Assembly: GCA_963693285.1 (NCBI GenBank)
Contig: OY848918.1
Coordinates: forward strand, 3,167,876 to 3,231,875
From: Xestospongia muta
Lineage: Eukaryota > Porifera > Demospongiae > Haplosclerida > Petrosiidae
DNA length: 64,000 bases
Reading direction: 5' to 3'
In this document: positions 12,851 to 24,065 of the stretch, piece after piece
How the letters are laid out: each line of letters begins with the position of its first letter
Numbering within the stretch: the stretch's first letter is position 1
Program-made: the position numbers and the translations under genes
Notes under the pieces: generated by a model
What the model saw: the letters and a program-made list of their open reading frames with translations, nothing else
Database searches by the model: none
What the model was told of the DNA's origin: nothing

Positions 12851-13115
12851 TATATATAAACAGATAGAAATGTTGAGAGGAAGACCAACTCAACCAATCA
12901 TGGCTTCAATCAATCATGGTGTTATCAAATGTTCTCTGACCTCTGAAATTAACACAGAAATTGCAAAATACTCTAACACATTCACTATTAGTAAAATATT
13001 AATTCTACATTCCATCCATTGATATATTTCTATTTTTCATCTTATTTCTCGTATATTTTTCTCTTTTATTCATGTGTTACATTCAATTACACATTTCATA
13101 CACTATTAATCACAT

Positions 13116-13119
<4 letters not shown>

Positions 13120-13175
<56 letters not shown>
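13120..13175. repeat. (TA)n microsatellite
   Basis: Pure TA run. The long reading frames through it on both strands are artefacts. Confidence 0.95.
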
Positions 13176-13178
<3 letters not shown>

Positions 13179-13469
13179 CATACATCAACAATGCAATTAC
13201 CATACACACATACAAGCACATATATATAGTGTCTGTGTTGTATGTAACTTTGAAGGTGATGAATAAAATTAAATTACACACACAATCATATTATCATAGT
13301 CACTAACAATAGAGTAATAGATGTTGTTGATGGAGTTTCCTACTTGCTGCACAAACTCTCAACTTTACAGAACTTCAATGCTTTATTAAGAAATTTTCAT
13401 TTTCAAACAAATATAGATAGGATGGTTTTTATTGTTGTCTAGTTTCTAATATTATATATATATATATAG

Positions 13470-13859
13470 CAATTTGTGAATCCATCTCTGTTACTATCAT
13501 TATTTCTGAGGTGTCATATCAATGAAGTTGCTCAAGAGATATCTAAATATGACAAGAAGTCTAATTCTCGTCAGATATCATCAATAATTTCTGTTAATAG
13601 CTTCCACAATCAATCCTTTCTCCTTTTCAAGGTAGAAAATAGTACACTTCATTATTTCATGCAAGATAATTATTATTATATTTCTGTTTCATTCAAATAG
13701 ACATCCTCTCAACCTGTGATGGAAACCAAGCCTTCTTTCTTAGCTTGCCAACATGATACATCAAGTGCTTTAGATAACAATATAAATGTAATTGATTGAA
13801 AGCTTTTATTAATTTTTGTACCACAGGATAAACTCTCTCATGATCATCCTCCATCATAA
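13470..13859 (+). CDS. Three phase-0 tail-like exons (possible end of family D gene)
   Basis: Segments 13470-13631, 13701-13787 and 13827-13859 are all in phase 0 with GT-AG borders and end in TAA (DKLSHDHPPS). The product is Ser/Asn-rich without a TM segment. They could be the alternative 3' end of the gene at 11137-12148 or an unrelated fragment. No family recognised. Confidence 0.3.
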
Positions 13860-14650
13860 CACATGTAATTCAATAAAGATGACAACCCAATAAAGGATTG
13901 CTAAAATTAAAGCAGAAGAAAATGGTCTATTTGAAGGAGTTTCTTTAACTATTAAATATATAGCTACCTATGAATGTTATATGTTAATTTTTTACTATTC
14001 TCTATATTTTCTATATGAATACAAATGTCATTTTGTTACATTTTGTTTTCATTTGATGCAGTGTACTATAAGTCTACATTATGTTACATATATTACAATA
14101 TAATAAGTATTTTAATAAGTTTGTATATTATGATATATAAACAAACAATTAAGTCTTTCATAATGAATGTTCTAATAAAGGTTTGCCCTTAATAATGGAA
14201 GTATTACAATAAATAAAGGACTACATCTAGTGTCTCCTTTTGATCAATTTAACTGTATAGTTCATTTCACTTGATCTAATTCACTAATTATATTAAATTA
14301 CTATTATATAGTTAATGTATATGTATCATTTTATTAATACTTTAACATCACAAATACAAACATTTAACATAATTACAGCTGGTGCTATCAATAATGATAT
14401 ATCAGATACTACTATAATTAACACACTTTACTAATTGATAAACTATAATTATATACATAATATTTATATACAGTTACTATAGTAACAATAACATTGATGT
14501 TACTCAATAATGACATGTATAGAAACTTAACTGATAAATGTTATATAAATTATCACAAATATTATTGTAGTATAGACTGTTGTATATTAATATTATATTA
14601 TGTACTATAATCATGTTATTAGTGGAGGTAATCATTGATATTACTAGTAT
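13860..14650 (+). pseudogene. AT-rich spacer with family D ectodomain relic
   Basis: At about 14160-14265 a short degenerate copy of the family D ectodomain exon is recognisable (AATAATGGAAGTATTACAAT, then GGACTACATCT..GT..TCC). The frame is not maintained. The same relic is better preserved at 18.4, 40.5 and 53.6 kb. Nothing else coding was seen. Confidence 0.5.
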
Positions 14651-15076
14651 AGGTTATAATAGAAAGGATGAGTAATGATCATTAGTGGACTCTTAATATT
14701 GAGTATCATAATAGAATATCAGTACATTAAGTGGGTGGAGTCCAATATGTTATTATCAGTATTTATTGACTACATATTGGTCATAATAGAACTGATATAC
14801 AAAACCAGTAGTTGACTCTCTTGTGAATATATTGTTGTTTTTATATTTGCTCATTAGTAAATGTTATCAAAATAGTTTATTCAAACTAATAAAACTAATA
14901 TACAATGTTATCAGATGTGATAATATATAATACACTAGTAAGCAGATATATACTATACTAATATATATACTGTATGTACTATATATCATAGATACTATAC
15001 TATCAATGACTATACATGTAGTAGTAAATACTACTAGATATTAGAATATACTGTAAATACAGATATTATCAATAAA
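14650..15076 (+). promoter_or_regulatory. Conserved 5' flank of family B receptor
   Basis: The same sequence precedes the family B starts at 41096 and 54478 and occurs inverted at 7.6-7.9 kb and in part at about 30.67-30.78 kb. Shared blocks include CATATTGGTCATAATAGAAC, TGACTATACATGTAGTAGTA and ATACTGTAAATACAGATATT just before the ATG. Conservation suggests promoter plus 5'UTR, but recent duplication alone could explain it. Confidence 0.5.
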
Positions 15077-17852
15077 ATGGAGATAGCTGAAATAATTCTG
15101 AGAAATATTCTTATGATAATTATCATCACACCTTGGTTTATAAATGAAGCTGGTAAGTTATATGTCTAGTCTATATTATAATAATAAAAGTTATGTTATA
15201 GCTGTGATCACAGTAGCTCCTTCATCAGTGTCTGCTCCACTTTACACACTGGTTAATTTTACCTGTGAAGGTACAGGAGTTGCATTGACATGGACAGTAG
15301 GTGGTAATTCACTTACTGATCCCAGTAATGAAGACAGAGAGATATCAGTAACTACTAACAATATATCAGTTGATGTGTGGTCATCAGTACTAACTATAAG
15401 AGCACTACCTATTAATGATGGGATAATTGTTGTGTGTACTATATTCAGTTTAAACCCTTTTGATTTAAAGCAGAGTGGAGCTATTTTAATAATGAAAGGT
15501 AAATGAAATATTATTATTCATTAAAAGTGGCACAAGATGATAAATGTAGATTTTACTCACTCTGCTTTTGAATGATCAGCAGATATAATATACTTAGTTT
15601 GTTATCCTCACAAAGTAGATTAAATAGCTAATTAAAAATAATGGAGTAAGTGTTGATTGTTAACTGTAATTACTTTAATCTTCATGATTCAAAACAGAAT
15701 TAATAGAGATATTTTAGTTAACAGTCAAAGATAAATAAATACCTATAAGATTTTAAGTAAACAAAAATCATAGACAGAAACATATTAACTATTCACTCAC
15801 ACAGTGTAATATATTATAGCAAATAAAAGAATGTAAAATTTTATACTATATCTGTAAATCAAATTGAAGAATTTATTGATGTTTGTCACTATGAAACCAG
15901 TAAAGTCATATAGCTAATAATACAATGTTGTTTGTTACTAAATGAAATATAATCAGATTAACATTACATGTACAGTATGTAGTAATAATAGTCTAACTAT
16001 GTAAGAAGTAAAAGATGTAGAAATAAGACAAAATAAAAAAATACAATGACAAAATGCCAAAATGAAATAATACTTTTGAAATAATGTGTCATTATTTAGG
16101 TATTTCATCTGTCAACAAACTTGATTTAACATTTAATAACAATCCTTCCATAACCTGGTCTCCTCCATCATTTTACTCTAATGATATTCCACAAGGAAGT
16201 ATTGCAACATATCATGTTATTGTTAAGAGTAAAGATGGTTCTATAATAGTAGATGATAATACAACTAATACATTCTATCATTTACCTAGCAACCTCACTG
16301 TTGACTGCAATTCTTATACTGTCAGTGTCACAGCTTTTACTGAACAATATAGTTCACCAGCTATAGATGTTACTAAAGAAAGTACTGGAAGTAAGATTAT
16401 ATTAATTATATATTATTATAATACTACATTATCAGATTATACTATTGACATACTTAACCATGATGTGAAGTTTAATAACTCTGGAAACAGTTCTATAATA
16501 CTAGTACAATTTACTATCAATGTAAGGACTACACTTTATAAACACATTATAATAATTTTAATTAATATATATTTTCTAGATCAAAGGTTTCCCTCACCTA
16601 TGTAATAGTACCATATATGGTATAACAAAGGATAATGTTAACAATGAGACAACAACCTATCATCATGTTTATATTAAGAATGTTACTGATGTTAATGAAA
16701 CAACAATATATTATAATATAACTGGACTACATCCTTCTCTCAATTATGCATTTACTGTATATATTATGGATTTATTTAACAACACAAAGAATGAAGATAA
16801 TGTCATATTTTGTGAGTTATTAGTTTATTATATTCCATCTTCATCCTATCACTATAGCAATCTATCATGTTCAAGGACTCACTCTACAGTACTACTCTGA
16901 TAATGGATCAATTGTTGTAGAGTGTAGGTTTGCTGAGAGATCTATTGCTGATGGATGTCATGTGATATTTAGAGAGTCTTCTAAAGGAACTGTCAAGTCT
17001 ATTAATATAACTAAATCCAGTATAGAAGAGAGTACAGTATACCAGTATATATCTCTACCAGTTAGTGGTAACTATACTGTGACAGCTCATGATATAGTAG
17101 ATGGTACTATTATAACTAACCCATCTGTTGTGTACCCTCAAGTACTAGAATATATCTTACTACCATGGCCATCTCCTACTGAGACTGTTATTACTACCAG
17201 TAAGTAGTGTACTACTATTGTAATGTACTATATGATGTCTTAATAGATACAACAATAAATGATGAGATCACTATTGTCATCAATAAGACCTCTATATTAT
17301 TTTGTAATAATGATATATATTATTACTAGGTACATTATTAAGAGTAGAGACAACTGGTTATATGACATCTGTAGTATCATCTACTGTTGAGATATCATGT
17401 ATGTACTTAATGTTGTATTAGTTATTATTATTATAACTTACTTTGTGTACAGCTACCAATCAGTCTGTGTTCATCCTCATTACTATTACTACTAGTACAG
17501 TCAGTATTGTAGTAACAATTGTCATTGCTATAATAGTGATAGCTACTAGTATTACTGTATATTGGAGGAAGAAGAAGAGACAGCAATATGAAGTTGGAGG
17601 TAAGAAAGAAAGAAACAAATTCAAGTACATAACAATATTGTTCTATAGTTGATCAACAAGCTATCAGACATAATCCATCATATGAAGAAGGTAATTTATA
17701 TAGCTGTATCAAATGTCATATGTTATAGTTACATTGTAGTACATATAGTTGAAATGAGAAGTAGAAGAGTGGAGTTAGAGAGTAATTCATCATATATAAC
17801 AGTACAACCTAGTAGAACATGTACTGCTGACTATGAAAATATTGTAATGTAA
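15077..17852 (+). CDS. Family B Ig/FN3 receptor, intact, ITIM-like tail
   Basis: Eleven exons in consistent phase (15077-15152, 15202-15498, 16100-16390, 16436-16521, 16580-16811, 16858-17199, 17247-17303, 17330-17398, 17453-17599, 17649-17690, 17749-17852) give 580 residues. Order: signal peptide (IILRNILMIIIITPWF), Ig domain with FTCEG, LTWTV and VVCTI, FN3 domain (ITWSPPSFY), a second beta-type region with many N-glycosylation sites, the Cys domain (VVECRFAERSIADGC ... GNYTV), Thr/Ser stalk, one TM (exon 9), RKKKRQ stop-transfer, short tail. The tail carries NPSYEE, SSYITV (17787-17804, ITIM-type SxYxxV) and DYENIVM (YxN) at the extreme C-terminus. Exon 7 has lost the donor used in the copy at 41.1 kb, but a GTAATA site a few bases earlier keeps frame. 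A cell-surface recognition receptor is inferred; no named orthologue. Confidence 0.75.
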
Positions 17853-18033
17853 TAATTGTGTGACTATTAATACGTATGACCATGGATACACGTAACCATG
17901 GATATATGTAACCATGAGTGTGTCTTACTTTGTTTAGTGTGTGTTATATTTTTTATATTATTTTAAAAGTTATTGGAGTTACAGTAGATAGATAAATTAT
18001 GAGAAGATACACTTTATCAGCTTATATATAGCA

Positions 18034-18105
18034 GTGTATATGTCAGGAGACTTTGATGAGTTGACAGGCTCTATAAGCGATAGTACTAAAGTAAAGAGAC
18101 TATGA
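18034..18105 (+). pseudogene. Orphan terminal tail exon
   Basis: Short open segment (VYMSGDFDELTGSISDSTK.., stop at 18103-18105) preceded by an AG. A near copy with the same reading lies at about 31004-31074, with synonymous and replacement differences. It is probably the last exon of a family D-type receptor whose body is missing. Confidence 0.35.
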
Positions 18106-18399
18106 TAGATCAGAAGAGACATTGACCAAACTATGACCATAACAGTACAACTTACATGTTGTAATATCATATTAAACTACACATGTCCCATTTTATAAAC
18201 TTGTTAAAATAAACCATTGTTAGTATAATTGTGTACATTACTGTATATTGAGTTCATTTATAAACAATGAACAAACTGTTGTAAACTGTTTGTATTGAAG
18301 AAGTTAAATACATCAACAAACATAATAAATAGAATAATAAATTCAGTTTTTTGTATATATTAAGTAATATACACAAGTATACAAACAATGGTTTATCAC

Positions 18400-18882
18400 A
18401 TGTGTAGTTTAATAATGATATTAGAACTTAACATTACTAACATCACTACTAGTACTAGTATATATTATCTACTAAGTGATATCATTATATCTAATGAGAT
18501 ATATACAGTAACTATATCAGCTACTAATGGAGCTAGTACTGGAAATGAGACAATGTACTATTTCAATACTTCATTAGGTAATATCACTATATATACTATA
18601 TCATTAATACTGTCCTTAGTTCCACAGGTAATATTAACATATTATCATATTGAAGTTGATCCTGATAATCCACATAATGCTGTTGTTATCTTTAGAGTAC
18701 AAGTTAGTGGTCTTTACTCTAATTAAATTGATCCTATCCTCTATATACAGGTTATTGATGTTGATTGTACTCCATTATATCCTACTCATTTATCTGTTAA
18801 TATAACATGTGGACATTACTCTAATTACAGTGATTATAATATTACTGTAACTAATAATGGAAGTATTACAATAATTAATTAA
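18400..18882 (+). pseudogene. Family D ectodomain fragment (FN3 end and following exon)
   Basis: The end of an FN3 domain (NEIYTVTISATNGASTGNET, donor near 18576), then a VDPDNPHNAVVIFRVQ segment and a third segment (VDCTPLYPTHLSVNITCG...) that runs into TAA at 18880 through a small insertion; other copies read on (INEGVHLVCTLDQF). No signal peptide, TM or tail is attached. Confidence 0.6.
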
Positions 18883-19486
18883 TGGACTTCATCTTGTGTG
18901 TCCTTTTAACTATTCAGCTGATATCATCTGGTTTAACTTGAACTTATCATCAAATATAACATTAATTGCTAATTTTAGTAAATTACTACTATATACCTAA
19001 CTAAAGTCTAAAAGTAGTTAATTAAATAACTTTAATAAATTACTATTATGTAATTAATGATCATGTATTAATTCTCAATACTCTCACATCTCAAATATAA
19101 ACATTTAATTTAACTAAACACTAGTATTTGGTAAGTGTCTTATAAATACCATAAGTAGTTTTATATTATGTACTAGAATCATGTTAACATCGGAGGTCAT
19201 AATAGATGTGATATATAATTAATGATCATTAGTTGACTTTTAATATTATTAGTCTCAATATAATAAAATATCCGTATATTCTGTGGGTGGAGTTCAACAT
19301 GTTATTATTATTAATATCAGTATATGATCAAAACAAACAATTATGATGTTTACTTTTAGTCAATCATCAGTAAGCAACATTGATGTTTGTTTACTTCACT
19401 TCCATGATATTACAATGCTATCCACTCCCGCCATTAACTTCCACAATCATAAAAACAAAGATCACTAATATCTACTGTTTTTGCAA
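18883..19486. other. Spacer and 5' flank of family A copy
   Basis: AT-rich, no coding exon. It includes remnants of the family B-type 5' flank (GGGTGGAGTTCAACATGTTA near 19285). The last part resembles the upstream region of the A copy at 24.07 kb (CACTCCCGCC, CACAATCAT). Confidence 0.5.
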
Positions 19487-21420
19487 ATGTTGAATACTCA
19501 GCACTTTATACTGGTTTTGTCTATTGTACTTGCTCTTGTCTATGCAGTTAGTAAGTATTATACTAATCATATTTTGTAGAGATTGCAGTTTATCCTCAGT
19601 CAGTCAATACCACTCTCAACTCAACAGTTAGTTTTACTTGTGAAGCTGTTGCTGTTGAAATTAACTTTAAAATTAATGGTGAATCAGCATCTGATACAAT
19701 TGTTATAAATAAAGGATTTAATCAACAATCACAAAATACTCTCAGTGATGGTAGAAAAAGAAGAGTGTTATTAGCTAAAGCATTAGAAGATAACAACAAC
19801 ACTAATATATCATGTAGAGCTATTGAACCAGGTATAGCATATAGGGATATTGCTGTATTAAGAATACAAGGTGAGCTAATGTTATAGATCTCATATTATT
19901 ATGATATATTGATGTAGGTTTACTAGCTCCTGTTAAAGATCTAACTGCTACAGTTCTCAATGGATCTAGTGTCTTACTGATGTGGTCTGCACCATATACA
20001 TTGGATAATGTACCTATCACTGGATATAACATCAATGATGATCAAGGAACACTTCTAGACACAGTTAATACTACTGAGTACATCCTAACATCTAGTAATG
20101 ATGATCCATGTAATGTAACTACTGTATATGTCTCTGGTATTAATGGAGCTGGTATAGGAGATAGTAATAATGTCATGTACTATATTGCTAGAGGTAACAT
20201 ATTATGTTATACAGTGATGTTACATTTCTGTTATATTTCAGTTCCTCAAACTATTCCAGTATCAGTTATACCAACAGTAGATGGAGATAATATTTTATTT
20301 CAAATAATTATAAATGTTAGTAGCTTTGTAAATCAGACATTAAGTGGGAGTTAGTCTATTATATTTATAATGGTGTTATAATATTGTTTGTTTATATTCA
20401 GCTTACATTGATACTAATAGTTTATTTAATCAAAACATTTCTTATCTTTACTAGGTCAACAATATATGTATTGGTGAGTATCCTACTAATATTACAGTTA
20501 ATATCAAAGACTCTAATGATGTTCTACAACAAACATTATCTAATGATGCAACACTGTCTTTAGTCAATAATCAAATAATAATAGTTAATATATCATCACC
20601 TGTTAACTTGAGGACATATCTTGTTGAAGTAACTTATAGTAATCCAGCTGGACATACTATCAGTGTATTTCCATTTGGTAAGTTATATAGCACATGTTAT
20701 GTTGTGTGTGTGTATTATCTCTTGTATGAAACAGGTTTTCTTACTTCTGTTCTCAATATCTCTTCATCACTTGACAACTGTACTACTATTACTATCAGTT
20801 GGGATCCTCCTAATGTAGACAGTAGAGTCCAGATATCTTACTATATACTACTGATATATGATGATATCAACAAAATGTTATTACAAAATGTATCTATTAA
20901 TGGAAATGAATACAAGTATGAAGATCAGAAATTATTTCATCATCGATATACATATACCCTATATGGTATAAATGAACTGGGTGAAGGAGAACATAACAAT
21001 AGTACCTTCTCATTTCAAAGAGGTTAGTTAAAATAACTAATATGTGTGTTTATTTTATGACTCCTTTTAGTTTCAAGATCTGCCAAAGAAAATACTACAT
21101 TTACTATTCTCTCATATATAAATAATGAAGTCAAGTTGATGTTTAACATACCAGTGAGTCTATCCAATAGTGGTTACTATATGATTACCATAGTTACTAT
21201 AGATTATTCTGGAATGTTCATCTGAAGCTCCAGAGAATGCTACAGTCACTGTAAAATGTGATAATGTAGTTATATTTAATAAAACATATCTGGTAGTATA
21301 TTCTATAAATATAACAGATAGTCTGTTAGCTCCTCAGCTTCAAAAATGTACTCTCTTTATTATCTTCAGTAATAATGTTGGACACAGTGATCCATTGATA
21401 AATACTTTAAGTAAGAGATA
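19487..21420 (+). pseudogene. Family A receptor copy lacking TM exons
   Basis: Signal peptide MLNTQHFILVLSIVLALVYA; Ig exon 19580-19870; FN3 exon from about 19919 to 20193; then exons homologous to those at 34462-35630 of the complete copy, all open and spliced in the same way. After the eighth exon (ending about 21411) a deletion joins directly to the late tail exon (ATATCAGAAGACAGTACTGA) and removes the Cys domain, stalk, TM and Pro-rich tail. Only 16 bases separate the old donor from that exon, too short for an intron. Read-through ends in KRYYRYQKTVLKCLLQ and a stop. The product would therefore be a secreted Ig/FN3 ectodomain if expressed. The Ig exon contains GRKRRV. Confidence 0.7.
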
Positions 21421-22370
21421 TTATAGATATCAGAAGACAGTACTGAAGTGCCTTTTGCAATAAATAAAGAAGATATTATCATATATCCTACATATGAACT
21501 ACTATCATTGGAAAATCAGGTTAGAGTTTATTATATAAATGTTAGTCATAAAGAGAAAATGATTATTATAGGATCATCATCTGTCATATGAAGAGGCAAA
21601 TAAAACCATCATACCTATTGCAATTTAAGATGAAGATAATGGACTTCGTCTAATGTCAGTCCTTTAAGAAATGAACTGTGATGATAATACTATTAGTAAA
21701 GTAAACAAGACATTAGTACATTATATGTTAACCAGTTTGATTAATACTTTTGATTGTGACTGTCCTTGTCTTAATTTTCCACTGGTAATGAAACTCATTT
21801 AGTAACCTTTTGTAATATCATTATGTCATATTATATAATGTTTACAATTTTTTTATGTAGTTTATAATTTCTATAATTAATCACATTACACAATCAGCTA
21901 TTCTTAAAACAATAGAATATCTTGTCTAGTTACATTATTTGTCAGTCTAAACATGATCACTGAATACTTTTTATGCAAAATCTGAATTTTCAACCTTAAT
22001 TAAATCTAAGTTATTATAACATTGATGAATCTTGTCAAATTTAAAGACTGGCAGAATTCCCAGTGAATTTTCCATTAAACTCATTAAACAATTAAACAAT
22101 TAATTTATAAATATATTGTGATGTTAACGATGGTCATTTTGGAAGCTGACTCACCAATGAAAGTTTTATTAAAGGATGGTCAGTAAAATGTCACTGACTA
22201 GAACATCGAGAGGAAAAATTTAAATTACATGTATTATGACAGTGAAAGCTTCTTAAAACTAAGAAATAATTCTATTTACTCTGGGGAAAATTGTGCACAT
22301 GTAAAAGCAAATGAGATTGTTTCATTGAGTCATAACAATACTTTATTTCAAGTTATTGTTAGATCATAGT
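21421..22370 (+). pseudogene. Remnant of family A last tail exons and 3' flank
   Basis: About 21424-21524 and 21575-21625 match the last two tail exons of family A (LSYEEA in place of the ITIM; +3 position Ala). The rest matches A-family 3' flanks, including TGTCCTTGTCTTAATTTTCC and CATTTTGGAAGCTGACTCAC. Out of frame with the gene before it. Confidence 0.65.
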
Positions 22371-22389
22371 ATTGTCTACTTATATAATC

Positions 22390-22602
22390 TTCTGGACAGT
22401 AGATGGTAATTCACTCACTGATTCCAGTAATCAAGACAGAGAGATATCAGTAACTACTAACAATATATCAGTTGATGTGAGGTCATCAGTACTAACTATA
22501 AGAGCACTACCTATTAATAATGGGATAGTTACTGGATGTACTGTAATAAGTTTTAATTCTTTTGATTTCAGGGAGAGTGGAACTACTTTAACAATCAAAG
22601 GT
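22390..22602 (+). pseudogene. Family B Ig exon, 5'-truncated
   Basis: From VDGNSLTDSSNQDREISVTT to the donor it is open and close to the Ig exon of the gene at 15.1 kb, but the first half (with FTCEG) is missing and no other family B exon follows in this orientation. Confidence 0.75.
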
Positions 22603-23032
22603 AAATAATATTATTTATTATTATTGATTAATAATGGCACTTTAATGATGGGAGACTACTTACCGATATGTGTGCATTGGAATAGACCCAACCCTACCAC
22701 CTAAATAAAACTAACTAATTAAAATTATCATCAAGACTAACTAAAACTAATTATATATAACTGTCAGTATAGCTTAGTAATAGATTGGGTAAGTCAATTG
22801 ATACCAATAAAATAATTATAAGGGTTTGGATTTATTTTCTTGTAGTACTAAATAGAGTACTTATCAAGTGATGTTGTCTAATACTTTATCTACATTAATT
22901 ACAACTACATATAATAACTACAATACTAAGTGCTGGAAATAACTAACTATAACAAACTAGTTTGTATTAGACCAAATACCACACCAGGTTCTATATTATA
23001 TCAATAATACATTACATATCAGTAGTAACTGA

Positions 23033-23268
23033 CTTACCAGCTTTTCCTGTCTGTTGTATTACCTCACTACTTGTTGGTCCAATCCCAGCATCATTATATG
23101 CTATTATTGTCACAGTGTAGTTAGTGTAAGGTGTGAGTGTTGTGAGGTTGTACTGTCTGTTGTCTCCTCCAGTGATGTTAACAGTGTCACTGAATCTTGT
23201 GTTAGTATAGTGGAGCAAGTAACCAGTGATGGATCCATTCTGTCCAGAGCAAGGTACCTCATCCCATG
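23033..23268 (-). pseudogene. Isolated canonical FN3 exon, inverted
   Basis: Reading the minus strand: WDEVPCSGQNGSITGYLLHY ... NLTTLTPYTNYTVTIIAYND ... IQQTGKAG followed by a GTAAGT donor. All typical FN3 features are present (Trp of strand B, Tyr corner LTPYTNY) and the frame is open. It matches none of the A, B or C FN3 exons closely, so it comes from a further receptor family not otherwise present here. Confidence 0.6.
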
Positions 23269-23444
23269 ATACATATTATTTATTATATTATTATTATATT
23301 ATTATAATATTATAATGTTTACATGATCAGGGATATTGCTGTCTATCATTTAATGTAGTACCTATATAACATATTACTATAGCTAGGCCTAGTTATATGT
23401 TATATAGAATAGTACATAATAGTCAGTATATTATATTATTTACT

Positions 23445-23706
23445 GAAAGGAACAATAGTCTCAGTATTAGATGGTAGTAGTAAGATATATTCCAGTACTT
23501 GAGGGTACACAACAGATGAGTTAGTTATAATAGTACCATCTACTATATCATGAACTGTCACAGTATAGTTACCACTAACTAGTAGAGTTATATACTGGTA
23601 TACTTTACTCTATTCTATACTGGATTTACTCATATTAATAGACTTGACAGTTTCTTTAGAAGACTCTCATTATCAGAGTAGTACTGTAGAGTGAGTCCTT
23701 GGACAT
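23445..23706 (-). pseudogene. Inverted, broken family B Cys-domain exon
   Basis: The minus strand reads HVQGLTLQYYSDN, then an internal deletion removes the two cysteines, followed by SSK-TVKSINMSKSSIE and an in-frame TAG, then the SGNYTVTVHDIVDG-like end. Clearly dead. Confidence 0.75.
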
Positions 23707-23839
23707 GGTAAGTTGCTAAAAAATTGGTTAATTCTAACATTATAAATTTGCTAACTCAATAAAGGTATTTAGTGTTGATTCTGTGACACATGCAGTGCTG
23801 TCCATTCCCGCCCTCAACTATCACAATCATCAAAACAAT

Positions 23840-24050
23840 GAAGACTTGTATGGCGCGCGGTTTGTATCACCGTCACGTAGTCTAAACTACTTGTGATACA
23901 ATGCACTATAGAGTGTATAGACTGCGTGTCTATGGATCCATAGCTAGTAGTGAGCCACTCCCATTATTACAAAACTATTTAATTTTGACACTAACGATAC
24001 GCCAAAGACTTTAGATCAGTAGGCCTAATTCCTAATCTATCTTTTATCTA
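23840..24050. other. Copy-specific insertion upstream of family A gene
   Basis: Comparison with the 5' flank at 19.42-19.49 kb shows about 200 extra bases between CAATCATCAAAACAATGAAG and ATCTACTGT. The insert is less AT-rich than its surroundings (GGCGCGCGG, CACCGTCACGTAG). It may be a small mobile element or an ancestral segment lost in the other copy. No TIRs or coding sense recognised. Confidence 0.4.
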
Positions 24051-24065
24051 CTGTCTGTGCAAATA

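Noticed and set aside
13019..13306. IYIYIY-rich reading frames on both strands
   Set aside because: Products of a pure TA microsatellite; no splice context or domain.
19820..20035. Minus-strand frame (GTLSNVYGADHISKT) recurring at 4.7, 24.4 and 34.0 kb
   Set aside because: It recurs only because it is the antisense of the conserved family A FN3 exon.
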